The notes beneath the pieces were generated by a model. It ran no database searches, was not told the DNA's origin, and saw only the letters and a list, made by a program, of their open reading frames with translations. A stretch of DNA of 64,000 nt from Urechis unicinctus (lineage: Eukaryota > Annelida > Polychaeta > Xenopneusta > Urechidae), in the NCBI GenBank assembly GCA_034190875.2, contig CM067343.1, positions 25,170,277-25,234,276 on the forward strand. The letters are read 5' to 3'. This document shows, one piece after another, positions 48,425-59,425 of the stretch. Both the position numbers and the translations under genes were made by a program. Each line of letters begins with the position of its first letter. Position 1 is the stretch's first letter.

Positions 48425-51400
48425 ATGACTATGGAAGACCCCGTGGTTACAACAAAATACGATGCTGATGGATGTTTGTCACCAAACACCGATAAAGATG
48501 ATGATACTCCTGCTCGTGATCAATGGGGAAACAAGTTGGAATTCATTCTGAGTGCTGTTGGATATGCAGTAGGTCTCGGAAACGTCTGGCGGTTTCCATA
48601 CCTGTGCTACAAAAATGGAGGAGGTAGGTTGCAATGAGCCTTGTTGTTCAACAAATGTGTGTTATTTTGAGGCTAATGATATTAACGAATCTACCTGGTT
48701 TTTTCAGGTGCGTTCTTTATCCCATACTTGATCTGTCTGGTCTGCGGAGGAGTACCAATGTTCTTCTTGGAGGTAGCTCTTGGACAGTACACCAGTCAAG
48801 GAGGTCTTGGAGCTTGGAAAATATGCCCAATGTTTATTGGTAGGATGAATGAATTCTTTCAAATTGATCACCTTTGGTCATTATAATAAAGTTTGCAGTA
48901 ATAATGCATTGTGTGAAATGACTAATAAAGCATATCCGTAAGCTAAGTCGTTGTCTTAGTTGTAAATTTGTAAAACGTACCCATGAGCCATTATTTTGCA
49001 ATATAAAGGAATTAAGCCCAAACACTGCCTTGCAATTCAGTTAAAACACATGATAAGGTGTCGGTATATACTCTGTGTCTAGAAATCGGTCTATTTCCTA
49101 TGCTCAATGATTTTTTTTTTGATTTTTTCGGTATTGAGCGACCACTCCGATATACGCCATTGCATGTTCTTCTGTTCAGTTATATGCCTATCTGCTGCGA
49201 TCAATACAACTTTTATCTGTTCAATGATTGGTATTTCCGCCATGTACAATATAACCTAGCACAGTTCACGAATTGGTCTTTCCTACATTCTTCATACAAC
49301 TTATCCAGGTATTGGACTCGCCACTACGTTGATTGCGTTCCTCCTGACTAATTACTACATCATCGTTGCCGCGTGGGATCTCTACTATTTTGTCCATGTC
49401 TTCAACACAGTTCTTCCCTGGTCTCACTGCAACAATTCGTGGAATACTGACAGGTTATATCAATTGTTTTAGCTTGTTAATCCTTAATATGTCACATATA
49501 AAATACAACAGGGTTTATCTTATTGTGATACAATGATTACGTTCTCCTGTTTCATACAAGCTGGGGCGCCACTGTACGAGTGCATGACGAGTTATAGCAA
49601 CGACTGCTAAATGCCAAGTCTTGTACATTATGGATTGGGTAGTAATTTTTAATGTGAATCTCTCTTTTGGGCATGGTGCGAGGGTTACTTCAAAAGGTTT
49701 TACATACAAAGAGCCTTCTCTATGACGTCATCACGTTTTAGCAATTAAAATTCAAAGGCAGCGACCTTAAATCTTTCTGACTTTTCAGAATCTCGATCAC
49801 AGAAAATCTGCCGCGTTCATATTACCATCAGTTGACATTCTGAATGTATACCCTTAGTCAGCCTGTTATTAAACCTACAACAGTAATTCAATGTAAGTAC
49901 ATCTATCACTCTACCTCATATAAGCGTGCATTCACTCGATATGCAAGCAGCTTATTTGAGTACCCGTATCTTCCTACAACAGCCCCATGAAATCACTTTG
50001 TAGTGCTTAACAATGTTCCGGTATGTGGCAGCTTTTTCGATAACTTGACGTGATCGCACAAAATATGATATCGTTTAGGTTATTTGAAGGTCCTATGCTG
50101 CAATGCTGCATATATTCCAGCTACATATATATCTAACAATCTTGATTTATATATTTAATAAAGAGCCATTGCCCGCAATACGATAGTATGCAATTCACTT
50201 ACTAAATTATAAATAATTTGTCATTAATTACGTCAATACTTTTAGGTAGATGTAGCATAATATTGTTTTGCAAAACTCTTATCAATTAGCACCGATTTGT
50301 CGCTCCCTGCCTGATAAAAGGAATTTAAAAGTATTAGGATTCATGGCAGCTTCTAATCGTGTCCATTCCATGTCAGACAATTGGGATTTTCTCGCCATGT
50401 TGTAACAGATGCTGGACGTCATTCGGAGCAGATGTTAACCAGAGCGTGGAGATGTACAACACGACAGGAAGCGGGGGACATGTTGATCCCGTTGTCGAGT
50501 TCTGGGAGTAAGTGCTTATCTTAAGAGATAACGCTAGGAATGACAATGTGTTGATTGCTTTTGAATAGGATGCGAACTGTGGAATCTACCGTTCCATCAT
50601 CATTGTCATTATTTCATTATCTTTACCGGTATCATCATCATCATCATCATCATCATCAGCGATAACAACAGCATCAGTATCGGTACCATCTTCATCGTCA
50701 TTATTATCATCATCATCAACAACAATAACATCATTATCATCCCCAACATCGTCATCACATTTCACTAGATGGGTCTTTATTTATTTAACGTTTATAATCC
50801 TATCATTTTCGGCATAACAATTGCATGGTAAAATATATAGTAAATCGAACGAACACATCGAATAATTGACTTAGACCGACCTATGTAATTATTTACTTTG
50901 CTTATTATGCATTGCATAATAAATCTTATAAAATAATAGTATATAATGTTATTGATAAAAAGCAATTTGGAAAAAAACAAATAATGAAATTTTAAAGAAG
51001 AGAACGGTGGGCATAAATGTGTGGGAATGTTAGCGGTGCATATCCCAGCAGCTGCTGCTGCTACTGTTGTTGTTGCTGCTGTTGCTGTTGTTGTTGTTGC
51101 TGCTGTTGTTCTTCTTCTTCTTCTTCTTGTTCTTGTTGTTGCTTCCGCTGCTAGCTTCTGACCTGCCATCTTGGAGAAGAAACCATATCCATGACTTTTT
51201 TACCTGTCCACTGCCACATCGAGAAGTAATGGACTCCCCACAGATGTGACAAGGAGAGCATTTGCTACCCCTCCAGCCCAACTAGCTTTAACACCCTCTC
51301 CAAGAGAGATGCCTTATTGTGGTCCTGAAAAGGGCTACTAACTATAATCTCACTGATCTTGGTATCGACAGGCAAACCGTGAAACATGTTTTCTTAAGGA

Positions 51401-54400
51401 GGTAGCAATGAATCTTATTTTTAGATAATCATTCATCACTGGAGGAAATATTCACACAAAGTGATTTACACTCAAACATTATCAAGCCGCAAAGCTGGTG
51501 CGTTCCTGAGAACGCACAGGGCTAAAAGATTATCCGTGCGATATATTGATCAAGCCTCGTCTTGTGTGACTATTGTTAGTCGCATTATTTGCTCTGCAAC
51601 AAAGTCAATCTGACTTGCATTTGATGTCCCATTAAATGCTTAACACATTATCAAGAAGTACAGCACAAATGAAAGTAATGTCAATCATAACCTCCATGAT
51701 ATCGCCCCCTGTAGGTCGAACCCGTTGTGGGCGTCCGACACGTAATATATGGGCAACCGGCGAGGTCGAACCAGTGCTTAATCAGGTTTATGTTTCCACC
51801 CCTCCGGAAGGTCTTTGCGGGCTGATTTAGGAAAAAGCTTCACAAATACCTCAGTTAATCCACCCTTGTATGGTACTGAGCTAACGAAGGCAGTTGTTGC
51901 TTGTTTTTAGGAATAAGATTCTTGAGATTTCCCCCGGGGTTGACCATCCTGACGGCATTGTATGGCAGCTGGCAGTGGCTCTCTTTGTGGCTTGGCTGGT
52001 CTGCTACTTATGCGTGTTTAAAGGTGTCAAATGGACGGGAAAGGTAAGTAGCTATACTACATACCATACGAAATCATTCGGTTTCCATTTCATTAAGGAC
52101 AATGGTGTCATGGTTTCCGAGCGATGGCTATCGTATCGCTCGGAAGATGACAAAAAGCTTTCATGGGACGCATTGTATCATTATGTCTATACGAGTCGTC
52201 TGTGATTTCCAAATAACAGGTGGTGTACTTCACCGCGCTCTTCCCATACGTAATGCTCACAATGCTCCTTGTACGTGGAGTGACGCTAGATGGCGCTGCT
52301 GATGGCATAGTATTTTATCTGAAACCTGACTTTTCACGCCTCGCTGGTGCTCAGGTAAACATCTTATTCCTACTGGAGCATAAGGTGCCATGCTGACGAT
52401 GTCGCCGTCAATGGCAGTAATTTTACCAATCATCGTCGGCTAGTGATAGTTTGTGCATTTTTCCGAATGTATTGCCTGTTTTCGTCTCTCGATTGACGCT
52501 ATGATATATATGTTATCGCTATACTTGCGCTCTCGTGACTGTCTGAACAGATAAATACTTAAACGACTTGCTCATTGATTGAAAGAAAATATGCACCTTT
52601 CTACCATTTTCGACGTCATGTCACAAATCTCTAGTTATTTTGTTTGTGTCAACCCAATGCATACTAACCCTGAATTGGTGGGACATGATTACTTACTAAT
52701 CTCTCACATTCGACGCCATGTTGGACCTTTGTTAATTGTTAGCGATATTAAACCATCATATTGATCGTGTATTGCTCGGTGTGTGGAACAGCCGTGGATT
52801 GACGCGGGTACCCAGATATTCTTCTCCTATGCTATAGCGTCCAGTGCTTTGATTGGCATGGGAAGCTACAACAAATTCACAAACAATTGTTACAGGTGAT
52901 TGGAAAACTTGAGAGTTCCGCATAGACAACTATTTAACAATTTAACAATCTGAACAGTGTTAGAAAAATAAACCGAATACAACCATTGATGACGATAAAG
53001 ATGATGTGAGAGCGACCATGGGTCTTTAATTTCAAACGGTCATTATGTCCAAACGGTCATTCTTCCACCTAAAACATGATAGCAAGTACAATCATTTGGA
53101 CCAAAAGTAGCCTTGAACTACATTTCACCCTTAATAGAATCTTATTCCGTCAGAACATTCGACGGATAGATACATGCTATACACTGTTAAATAACATGTT
53201 TATATTTGGCTGCTGAATCTGCAGAGATTGCATCATCATCTCATTCGTCAACAGCTGTACCAGTGTGTATGCCGGCTTCGTCGTCTTCTCTGTGCTGGGC
53301 TTCATGGCCAAGGAACAAGGAGTGTCAGTTGCAGATGTGGCAGAATCTGGTAGCAATATCTCAATATGAATCAGCTTTTGGTATTAATTAAAAAGTTGCT
53401 GCAGCCTGTATGATGTTGCGGGATAAGGGAGTGAATATGTATAAACAACTATTTCCATAAATCACCATTGTTGCCATCACCATCTGACAGAAAATGCAAG
53501 ACTTTAAAAGTAACGTTAACGGTCTTATCTGTAGATTAACCCAAACCACCCATAAATTATCGGAATGCGCTCGCATCCCAAAAAGTTCAGCTGTTAATAT
53601 CCGCGTTTCCATACACCAGTCCAATTGAATTATATAACCAAACTACGATTCACATAAATCTTTGAGAAACCTCACTCCCTCTTTTGTTCCATATGCAAGG
53701 CCCAGGTCTTGCCTTCATCGCTTACCCCAAAGCCGTCACTCTGATGCCTGGATCACATATATGGGCGGCGCTGTTTTTCTTCATGATTTTCCTCCTCTTC
53801 CTCGACAGTCAGGTTATGATTGTTTAACACTTACATTAACCAGGATGTAATGATGCAAGTTGATAAAATTCCTTTAACCGAGGCGTACTTATAATAATTC
53901 CGAATATCATTGCATAGCATTTCATGAGGTTAGATAACTTGTATCTCATATATTCAAGAGAAAATTTTATAACTTACACTCGAGTAAAAACCCACACGGA
54001 GAGTTATCACTAGCAGCAGTCTCTCTATTAGGTTTTCAAGATGTCAGTACAATAGAATTAATGCTTGGTGTTAGAATTTCCGAAGAATAATTCGTATCAT
54101 TTTAGCCATGTGCATAAATTTACCATTTTGTGTCAGTTTTTAACTATGGAGGCCTTCATCACAGTGGTCATGGACCTTTTCCCGTCCCTCCAGAAAGGTC
54201 AGCGACGGGAGGTGTTTGTGGCCGGATATTCCCTCGTCTCCTATTTGATCGGACTTACCATGGTAACCAGGGTGAGTTAGTAACAATCATGTAACTACAT
54301 ATTGATGAAGTTTGTTGCCTGCGATTGCTCGGATCAATTGGTAATATATATACAAAGGTTCTTACGGACGCACAAGTCTTAAAATTCTCCACAAACTGTT

Positions 54401-56299
54401 GCCACTAGCGTATAAAGAGTTCATATCTCAGTGATAACGAACAAAGGGCGCGATGCTAATCGATACACTGTGCATGCCGTGTGACTTAACATAACAAAAA
54501 CACACCTGTAACTTAACGACCCAAATAAACTTATCAGATTTCTTCAATAGAAGAAAACAGCAGTAATAGTGGCAATCACCACACAAATATCAGGGAGGTT
54601 CGCTGTTCATTTTCTTTAATATCTACATCAACATTCAAAATACCCAACTAAAGATAATAACATTAGTTCTGTTGGTGCTCGGAAACGTACCATACGGATC
54701 CGAGCGCCAGTGATTGAACCTCTGCAATCCCATACACTTGGATTATATGTGTTGGTCAGGGAGGGATGTACGTCTTCCAGCTCTTCGATTATTACAGCGC
54801 CAGCGGGATGGCGCTACTCTGGGTCTGCCTCTTTGAATGTGTTGCCATTGCGTGGGTCTACGGTAAGTCTTTTTCTTTCCGTTGTATTGATGGAACCTGA
54901 TATATTCCGATATATCATGAAGGGAATGAAGAGCTCTCGGTGTGGATTTACTTCAATGTAACGATTTCAATTGATGTAATTGATTCAATCCATATATCAC
55001 CATCATCAATGTCACAATCGCCATTGCCATCATTATTATCATCATCACCATCATCATAATCATAATCAGCAACATCATGATCACCATCATTGAAAGTATT
55101 TATTGATTTATTTGTTTTTGTGTATTAACATAAATATTATTTGATAATCAACCCTTCATTTGAATATCCTTATAAATCGCCTAACAATTTTGAATTATTC
55201 AACACAGGCGGTAACCGTTTCTATGACAACATCGCCATGATGATTGGCTACAAGATCAATCCATGGTTACGTTTCTGTTGGTCTTACGTCACGCCGTGCG
55301 TCTGCGCAGTAAGTTTCATCTGTATAGTATGCCTTACGGTACTTCCAGTAACAGTGTACTTCTCTAACACCATGCTATGATTGAATGAATGATCAGCAGA
55401 TATGATCGTTATGTATAAGTCCATAAAGTCGAACTTCTCTGATTCAATTCAGCACTTACCAAGCAATAAATCCAAATAAATATATGCAAATAAATAATTG
55501 ATAAACAAATATCCTCATAATTCAGAAAACCGAAATGACAAGGCCAAAGTGGACTATTCGCAAGTTTCAGGTTTTATTTTTATTCAAATGTTCTGTTCTA
55601 ATGTTTTCAGGGTATGCTGTTGTTCATGTGGGTAAAGTTCACATCTCTTACATACAACCGGACGTACGAATATCCCGAATGGGCCTTGGCTCTCGGGATG
55701 TGTATGGCTTTGGCATCCATGATCTGTATACCTGCATATCTCTTTGTCGTCTTTCTAATCACCCCGGGGACACTACGACAGGTGAGTTGATTTGACATCA
55801 ATCCAATGAGGAATGTCAGGTGTGTCAAATGGGCTTCGGGAAAAGGCAAGTGGGCATTTCTTCCGCAACTGAACCTGATATTAAAGGCCCCATCCTCTGC
55901 ATTATACTTGAAGGGGTTATCAAAGTTGGTGGGCGTGAGGGGGGGGGGGGGGGTCGTGTTTAAACCATAATAGGTAGATAGTCTAGCACCATCATACATA
56001 TTGTGGAAAACCACAAATGGTAATGCTGCATTTAAAAATCCGTTAGCACAATCTACACATGTTCTTTAGTAACATATCAAAGAGTTCATTTGATCCAGCG
56101 CTGGGATCATCTGTCAACTCCTATTTTGATCCCATCGCGGATCCCAGATCACTGGCCCGATCATGGAGAACTGTGTGCCGCTTCCCACCATGCTCGTCAA
56201 GTGACCAGGAACGGTTCCTATTGCATCTCGGCATTCTATATCCCTCCTCGGCCCGACACCAGTGACGTCACCATCACCAAACTTCAGCCTGTTCCCTGA
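48425..56299 (+). CDS. SLC6 transporter, copy 4 (14 exons)
   Basis: Last and most divergent array member. Exons: 48425-48623, 48708-48839, 49309-49453, 50409-50507, 51911-52043, 52220-52354, 52792-52895, 53225-53349, 53700-53812, 54137-54271, 54760-54862, 55208-55308, 55611-55781, 56099-56299; total 1896 nt, 631 residues. Intron 1 is only 84 nt (266 in copy 1). Unique residues: TM1 [12 protein letters not shown]3 start [15 protein letters not shown]2 [16 protein letters not shown]6 [15 protein letters not shown], exon 10 FLTMEAF and [14 protein letters not shown], exon 9 TLMPGSH. Exon 9 uses a weaker donor (GTTATG). Na+ and Cl- ligand motifs are intact. Several introns are unlike those of copies 1-3 although exons such as exon 2 are almost unchanged, which suggests exon-biased gene conversion. 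Confidence 0.93.
50593..50758 (+). repeat. ATC/CAT microsatellite in gene 4 intron 4
   Basis: Imperfect ATC run in the same intron as the tracts of genes 1 and 2, but with different flanks. Confidence 0.85.
51046..51152 (+). repeat. CTG/TTG/TTC trinucleotide tract
   Basis: Pure trinucleotide-periodic sequence (CTG, then TTG, then TTC) in gene 4 intron 4. Gives Leu- or Asn/Ser/Thr-rich open frames on either strand that are not genes. Not present in the other copies. Confidence 0.9.
54996..55095 (+). repeat. ATC/CAT microsatellite in gene 4 intron 11
   Basis: Imperfect ATC run absent from the corresponding intron of genes 1-3, where short TATATA tracts occur instead (about 10160 and 26055). 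Confidence 0.8.
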
Positions 56300-57669
56300 C
56301 CATTAAAAGTTGTGGTTTATGTAGAATCAGTTTGTCGAAATATCATTTGTATCTCTCTTGTTGATGCGAATTGTTTTATGCATTCTAAAAGCAATCGTTT
56401 AACAATATATTGTTTTACTTAATTTCCCAATTTTTGCTATTTACATCGACTTGCGGTTGCATTGCTGTAAATGAAATTACTTAGGCAATAAACAACCTGA
56501 TGAAAGGATTTGATTTGCAGTCGTAGCGATTGGTAACAAGGGATGTGACAGGAACACGGTCTTGACTTGCCTTGCCTCAGTGCAATATGATCCGTGTAAT
56601 GGTGGTCTTTTGGGGTAGTGCTTGTTCCTTGTGACAGCACAAACATGGGGCTAAAAATAGACGTCGTCATAATTCCGTCTGACCCACGTCACCAAAAGGT
56701 GCGAAAACAGCCAGACCGGCACCAACAGCAGGGGGTCCCAATAGCGTAGCTATACAAGATAAGGACGTTTTACGCCTTGCGTTTTGTCCTTAAAATTGTT
56801 TCTAGCTGGCGAATCATCCATATGTTATAGCCCCGGTGATTCTCTTAATAACCATGTAAGTTTAATATTTCTCCGATTTGTAGTCACCGAGATATTGCCT
56901 CCCAGACATGACTAGAATGAGACAGCGAGAAGGTATTAAGGAGCCGGTTGGGACCGTTATCGGCGATGAGATGTCAGACTTTGTAGCCCTATAGGACAGT
57001 TACAATACGCAAATAAGTCAGTCCTATTATAACGCGCCCTCTCAAAGTGCGCTTACTTTGAGGTTTTCCCAACTGACATATGCCATCAATTTAAGCAAGG
57101 CCTTGATATATCAAAGGAAAGGTCGGGGATTAAGGTGCCAAGCCATTCCGACGTGGTCGTCATGGGCTATTTGGTATAACCCCACGGGCTGGGTGACCAT
57201 CGTACGCCTTTATTAATGCAAAGGTTATCAAAGTGAACGACTACCGCAATATAGAGACTATCTGGTGACCACGTAACGGAACAGATATCTTAGCCTTATC
57301 AAGACAACCGCGCCACTTGTCGGGTTTAAAGTTCATTCCTGTGGTCAACATGGTGACAGCGTTGCTGGTCAATATTCTAATGACTCGAGTCACAACCCTC
57401 GTCGTACGACTAACGCTCGCCATTGTAGTGATACAATGCCGGGATAGTTTGTGAAATAGCAACTTCTAACTGACACACGGGAATAAATATTATACACCTG
57501 GAACAGCAAGGATTATTTGTTTCCAAACAATCGTGCCTTCGTAGAAGATCGAATTTGTTGAGCCGCTTGCAGTCCGCTGGATTAATCCTCTTCAGATTAC
57601 ACGGAACGCTTCGGAGTGATCATCAAGATTCCATTTCAAATCTATTGGAAATTATCAAACGAACTAGTG
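56300..57669. other. Spacer after gene 4
   Basis: Does not match the flanks of genes 1-3 and has no 24-bp minisatellite. An ATTAAA lies at 56302-56307. No gene seen in the first kilobase; the last 300 bp probably contain the promoter and 5' UTR of the small gene that follows (AT-rich AATAAATATTATACACC near 57482). Confidence 0.45.
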
Positions 57670-57897
57670 ATGGCTGGTGGCGGCATCTCCGATAACAAAC
57701 GGGAAACGCACGTGATGGGAAAAAAGGAAATCTCGGACATTGCGCGAGATTATTATGCGATGCCCGAGAAAAGACCTGACTCAAAATTGAAAAAGGCGAC
57801 TTCTGTTCTGATGCCAGCTTTGATAATGCTCGGCATCGGTATGATAGGACAGCTTGTCATGTACATATACATGTACTACAGACTTTACTGGAAATAG
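57670..57897 (+). CDS. Small single-pass membrane protein, 75 residues
   Basis: Intact single-exon frame from ATG 57670 to TAG 57895-57897. The N-terminal 45 or so residues are polar and charged (MAGGGISDNKRE, then EISDIARDYYAMPEKRPD). A basic patch (KLKK) follows, then one hydrophobic segment at about residues 46-70 (VLMPALIMLGIGMIGQLVMY) and an aromatic tail (YYRLYWK). This is the layout of a small tail-type membrane protein. No family recognised. Support for it being a gene: its ends and flanks recur in degraded form at about 29101-29660, so a duplicated copy existed and decayed, and AATAAA lies downstream at 58606-58611. An open frame continues upstream to about 57616 without an earlier ATG. 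Confidence 0.55.
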   Translation: MAGGGISDNKRETHVMGKKEISDIARDYYAMPEKRPDSKLKKATSVLMPALIMLGIGMIGQLVMYIYMYYRLYWK

Positions 57898-59425
57898 ATA
57901 GTTCAATCTAACTTGTCATTGTGCTGTTTATACACTGCGTTCGATATCATGTAGCAGTTAAATGGTTCTATTAATTGACTTTAATTGTGGGTATTACATC
58001 ATCACGGGATATTCCAAAGGCAATGACTCTTTTTGTTTCTTGATGTTTGGTTGAGATTGTGGTAATTATGGAGAAGTAACACAACACCGTGTTCAGATTA
58101 CATTCCATACTGGGTAGATGACATGAAATCTTCGTGGTGGATCGTCCTTGTGGGCACTCTCTTGAGCGTCCGTGAGGGGGAGCTGCGATCACCGCTCTAT
58201 AATGGCCTTAGCGTGGTGCTTTAAATCTCACAACCGTTATGATGGCTCTGCCGAACTAGGATCTCGTTCTGGCATTCGTTGGGGTAGATTTTACTTTCAG
58301 CATATCATTATTTTTTTCCAATGTTTGATACAAATACCGCGACGTACAGACCTTAATCCATATAATCGGCGGTTTGTCAGCTTCAATGTTCTATATCAAC
58401 ATCGTAAACATATTTAACAACCCAATTATTCACGTTAATTGACATCATTGTGGACAGTGGTAATTTGAAAGCTGCGTGTTATTGATCGTCGGATTTGCGA
58501 TTGCTTGCTTTAGGAATCACACGTCAGAATTGCCTCCTGCGTCGCGATAATAATTGTCGAGGTCCTATGCTTGTTTTGGGCCCCCAACTACCACTTCATG
58601 CTTTGAATAAATATTGTAGCAACAATATTAGCGCTGATTGAATATTACCGCAACCTTGTATAATTGGAGATTATGAGGAAAGTTTTCGTTTTCGTTTATT
58701 GCGCTATGTGAATCATACGAAACATAATGTCCTAACCGATTGTCAATCAAAGATTCATTCAGTGCAAAATATAACGCCACGTACTCGCTGAGTCAAGTGT
58801 CTGCGATGGGGATTACTTGAATACGTGCTTTACTCATTAACAAGATAAGGTGCCTTGATGAAGCGATTACCGTCAGAGCTAATCGATCTACGATAAGCTT
58901 ATGCAGCGAAATGCATTCTAATGATTCCCGCGTCTCTGCGTCTAGTTACCGGTGGATGGCCGCATTGTCTGGCCAAAGTAGCAAGCTAATTAATCTAATA
59001 AAGCGGTAAGCTGAAGTGGTCAATATGCCGAGCATAGCAATCCTTAACTCACATAACCTTACTAGAATCGATGGACTGAGCACAGACGACTGTTGATCGA
59101 ATTGTAACACCTGCTCACGTAGTTCTACTAGCCAAGGAAGCAATACAGGGGCATCTTTAAACATATATACGAAATACGTTATAGGCGTTTCTGTTTGTGT
59201 CTGAAAGCCAAACTACAGCGATCAACACATGACGTCGTCACACATATTACAACGGTACAGAGTGATAAGATTACATTTACATCAGACATAAAGTGTATCA
59301 TCTTAACGATTATTGTGATATAATTCAATACTGTAAACTGACTTCGTATTGCACTGCAACTATACTTTCCATCCAAATCGTTAGTAGACGCTTCATCTCA
59401 GTTCCTTTTTCGTAGTCAATATTGT
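57898..59425. other. Intergenic region between convergent genes
   Basis: No gene recognised. Holds a candidate + strand poly(A) signal (AATAAA, 58606-58611) for the small gene and a candidate - strand one (AATAAA on the reverse strand, 58695-58700) for the long frame on the right, as expected between convergent transcription units. Confidence 0.45.

Noticed and set aside
51030..51281. Asn/Ser/Thr- or Leu-rich frames in gene 4 intron 4
   Set aside because: Translation of a CTG/TTG/TTC trinucleotide tract inside an intron.
57241..57462. 73-codon minus-strand frame
   Set aside because: No domain, and part of it overlaps DNA that recurs in degraded form near 28880-28960 without keeping a frame.
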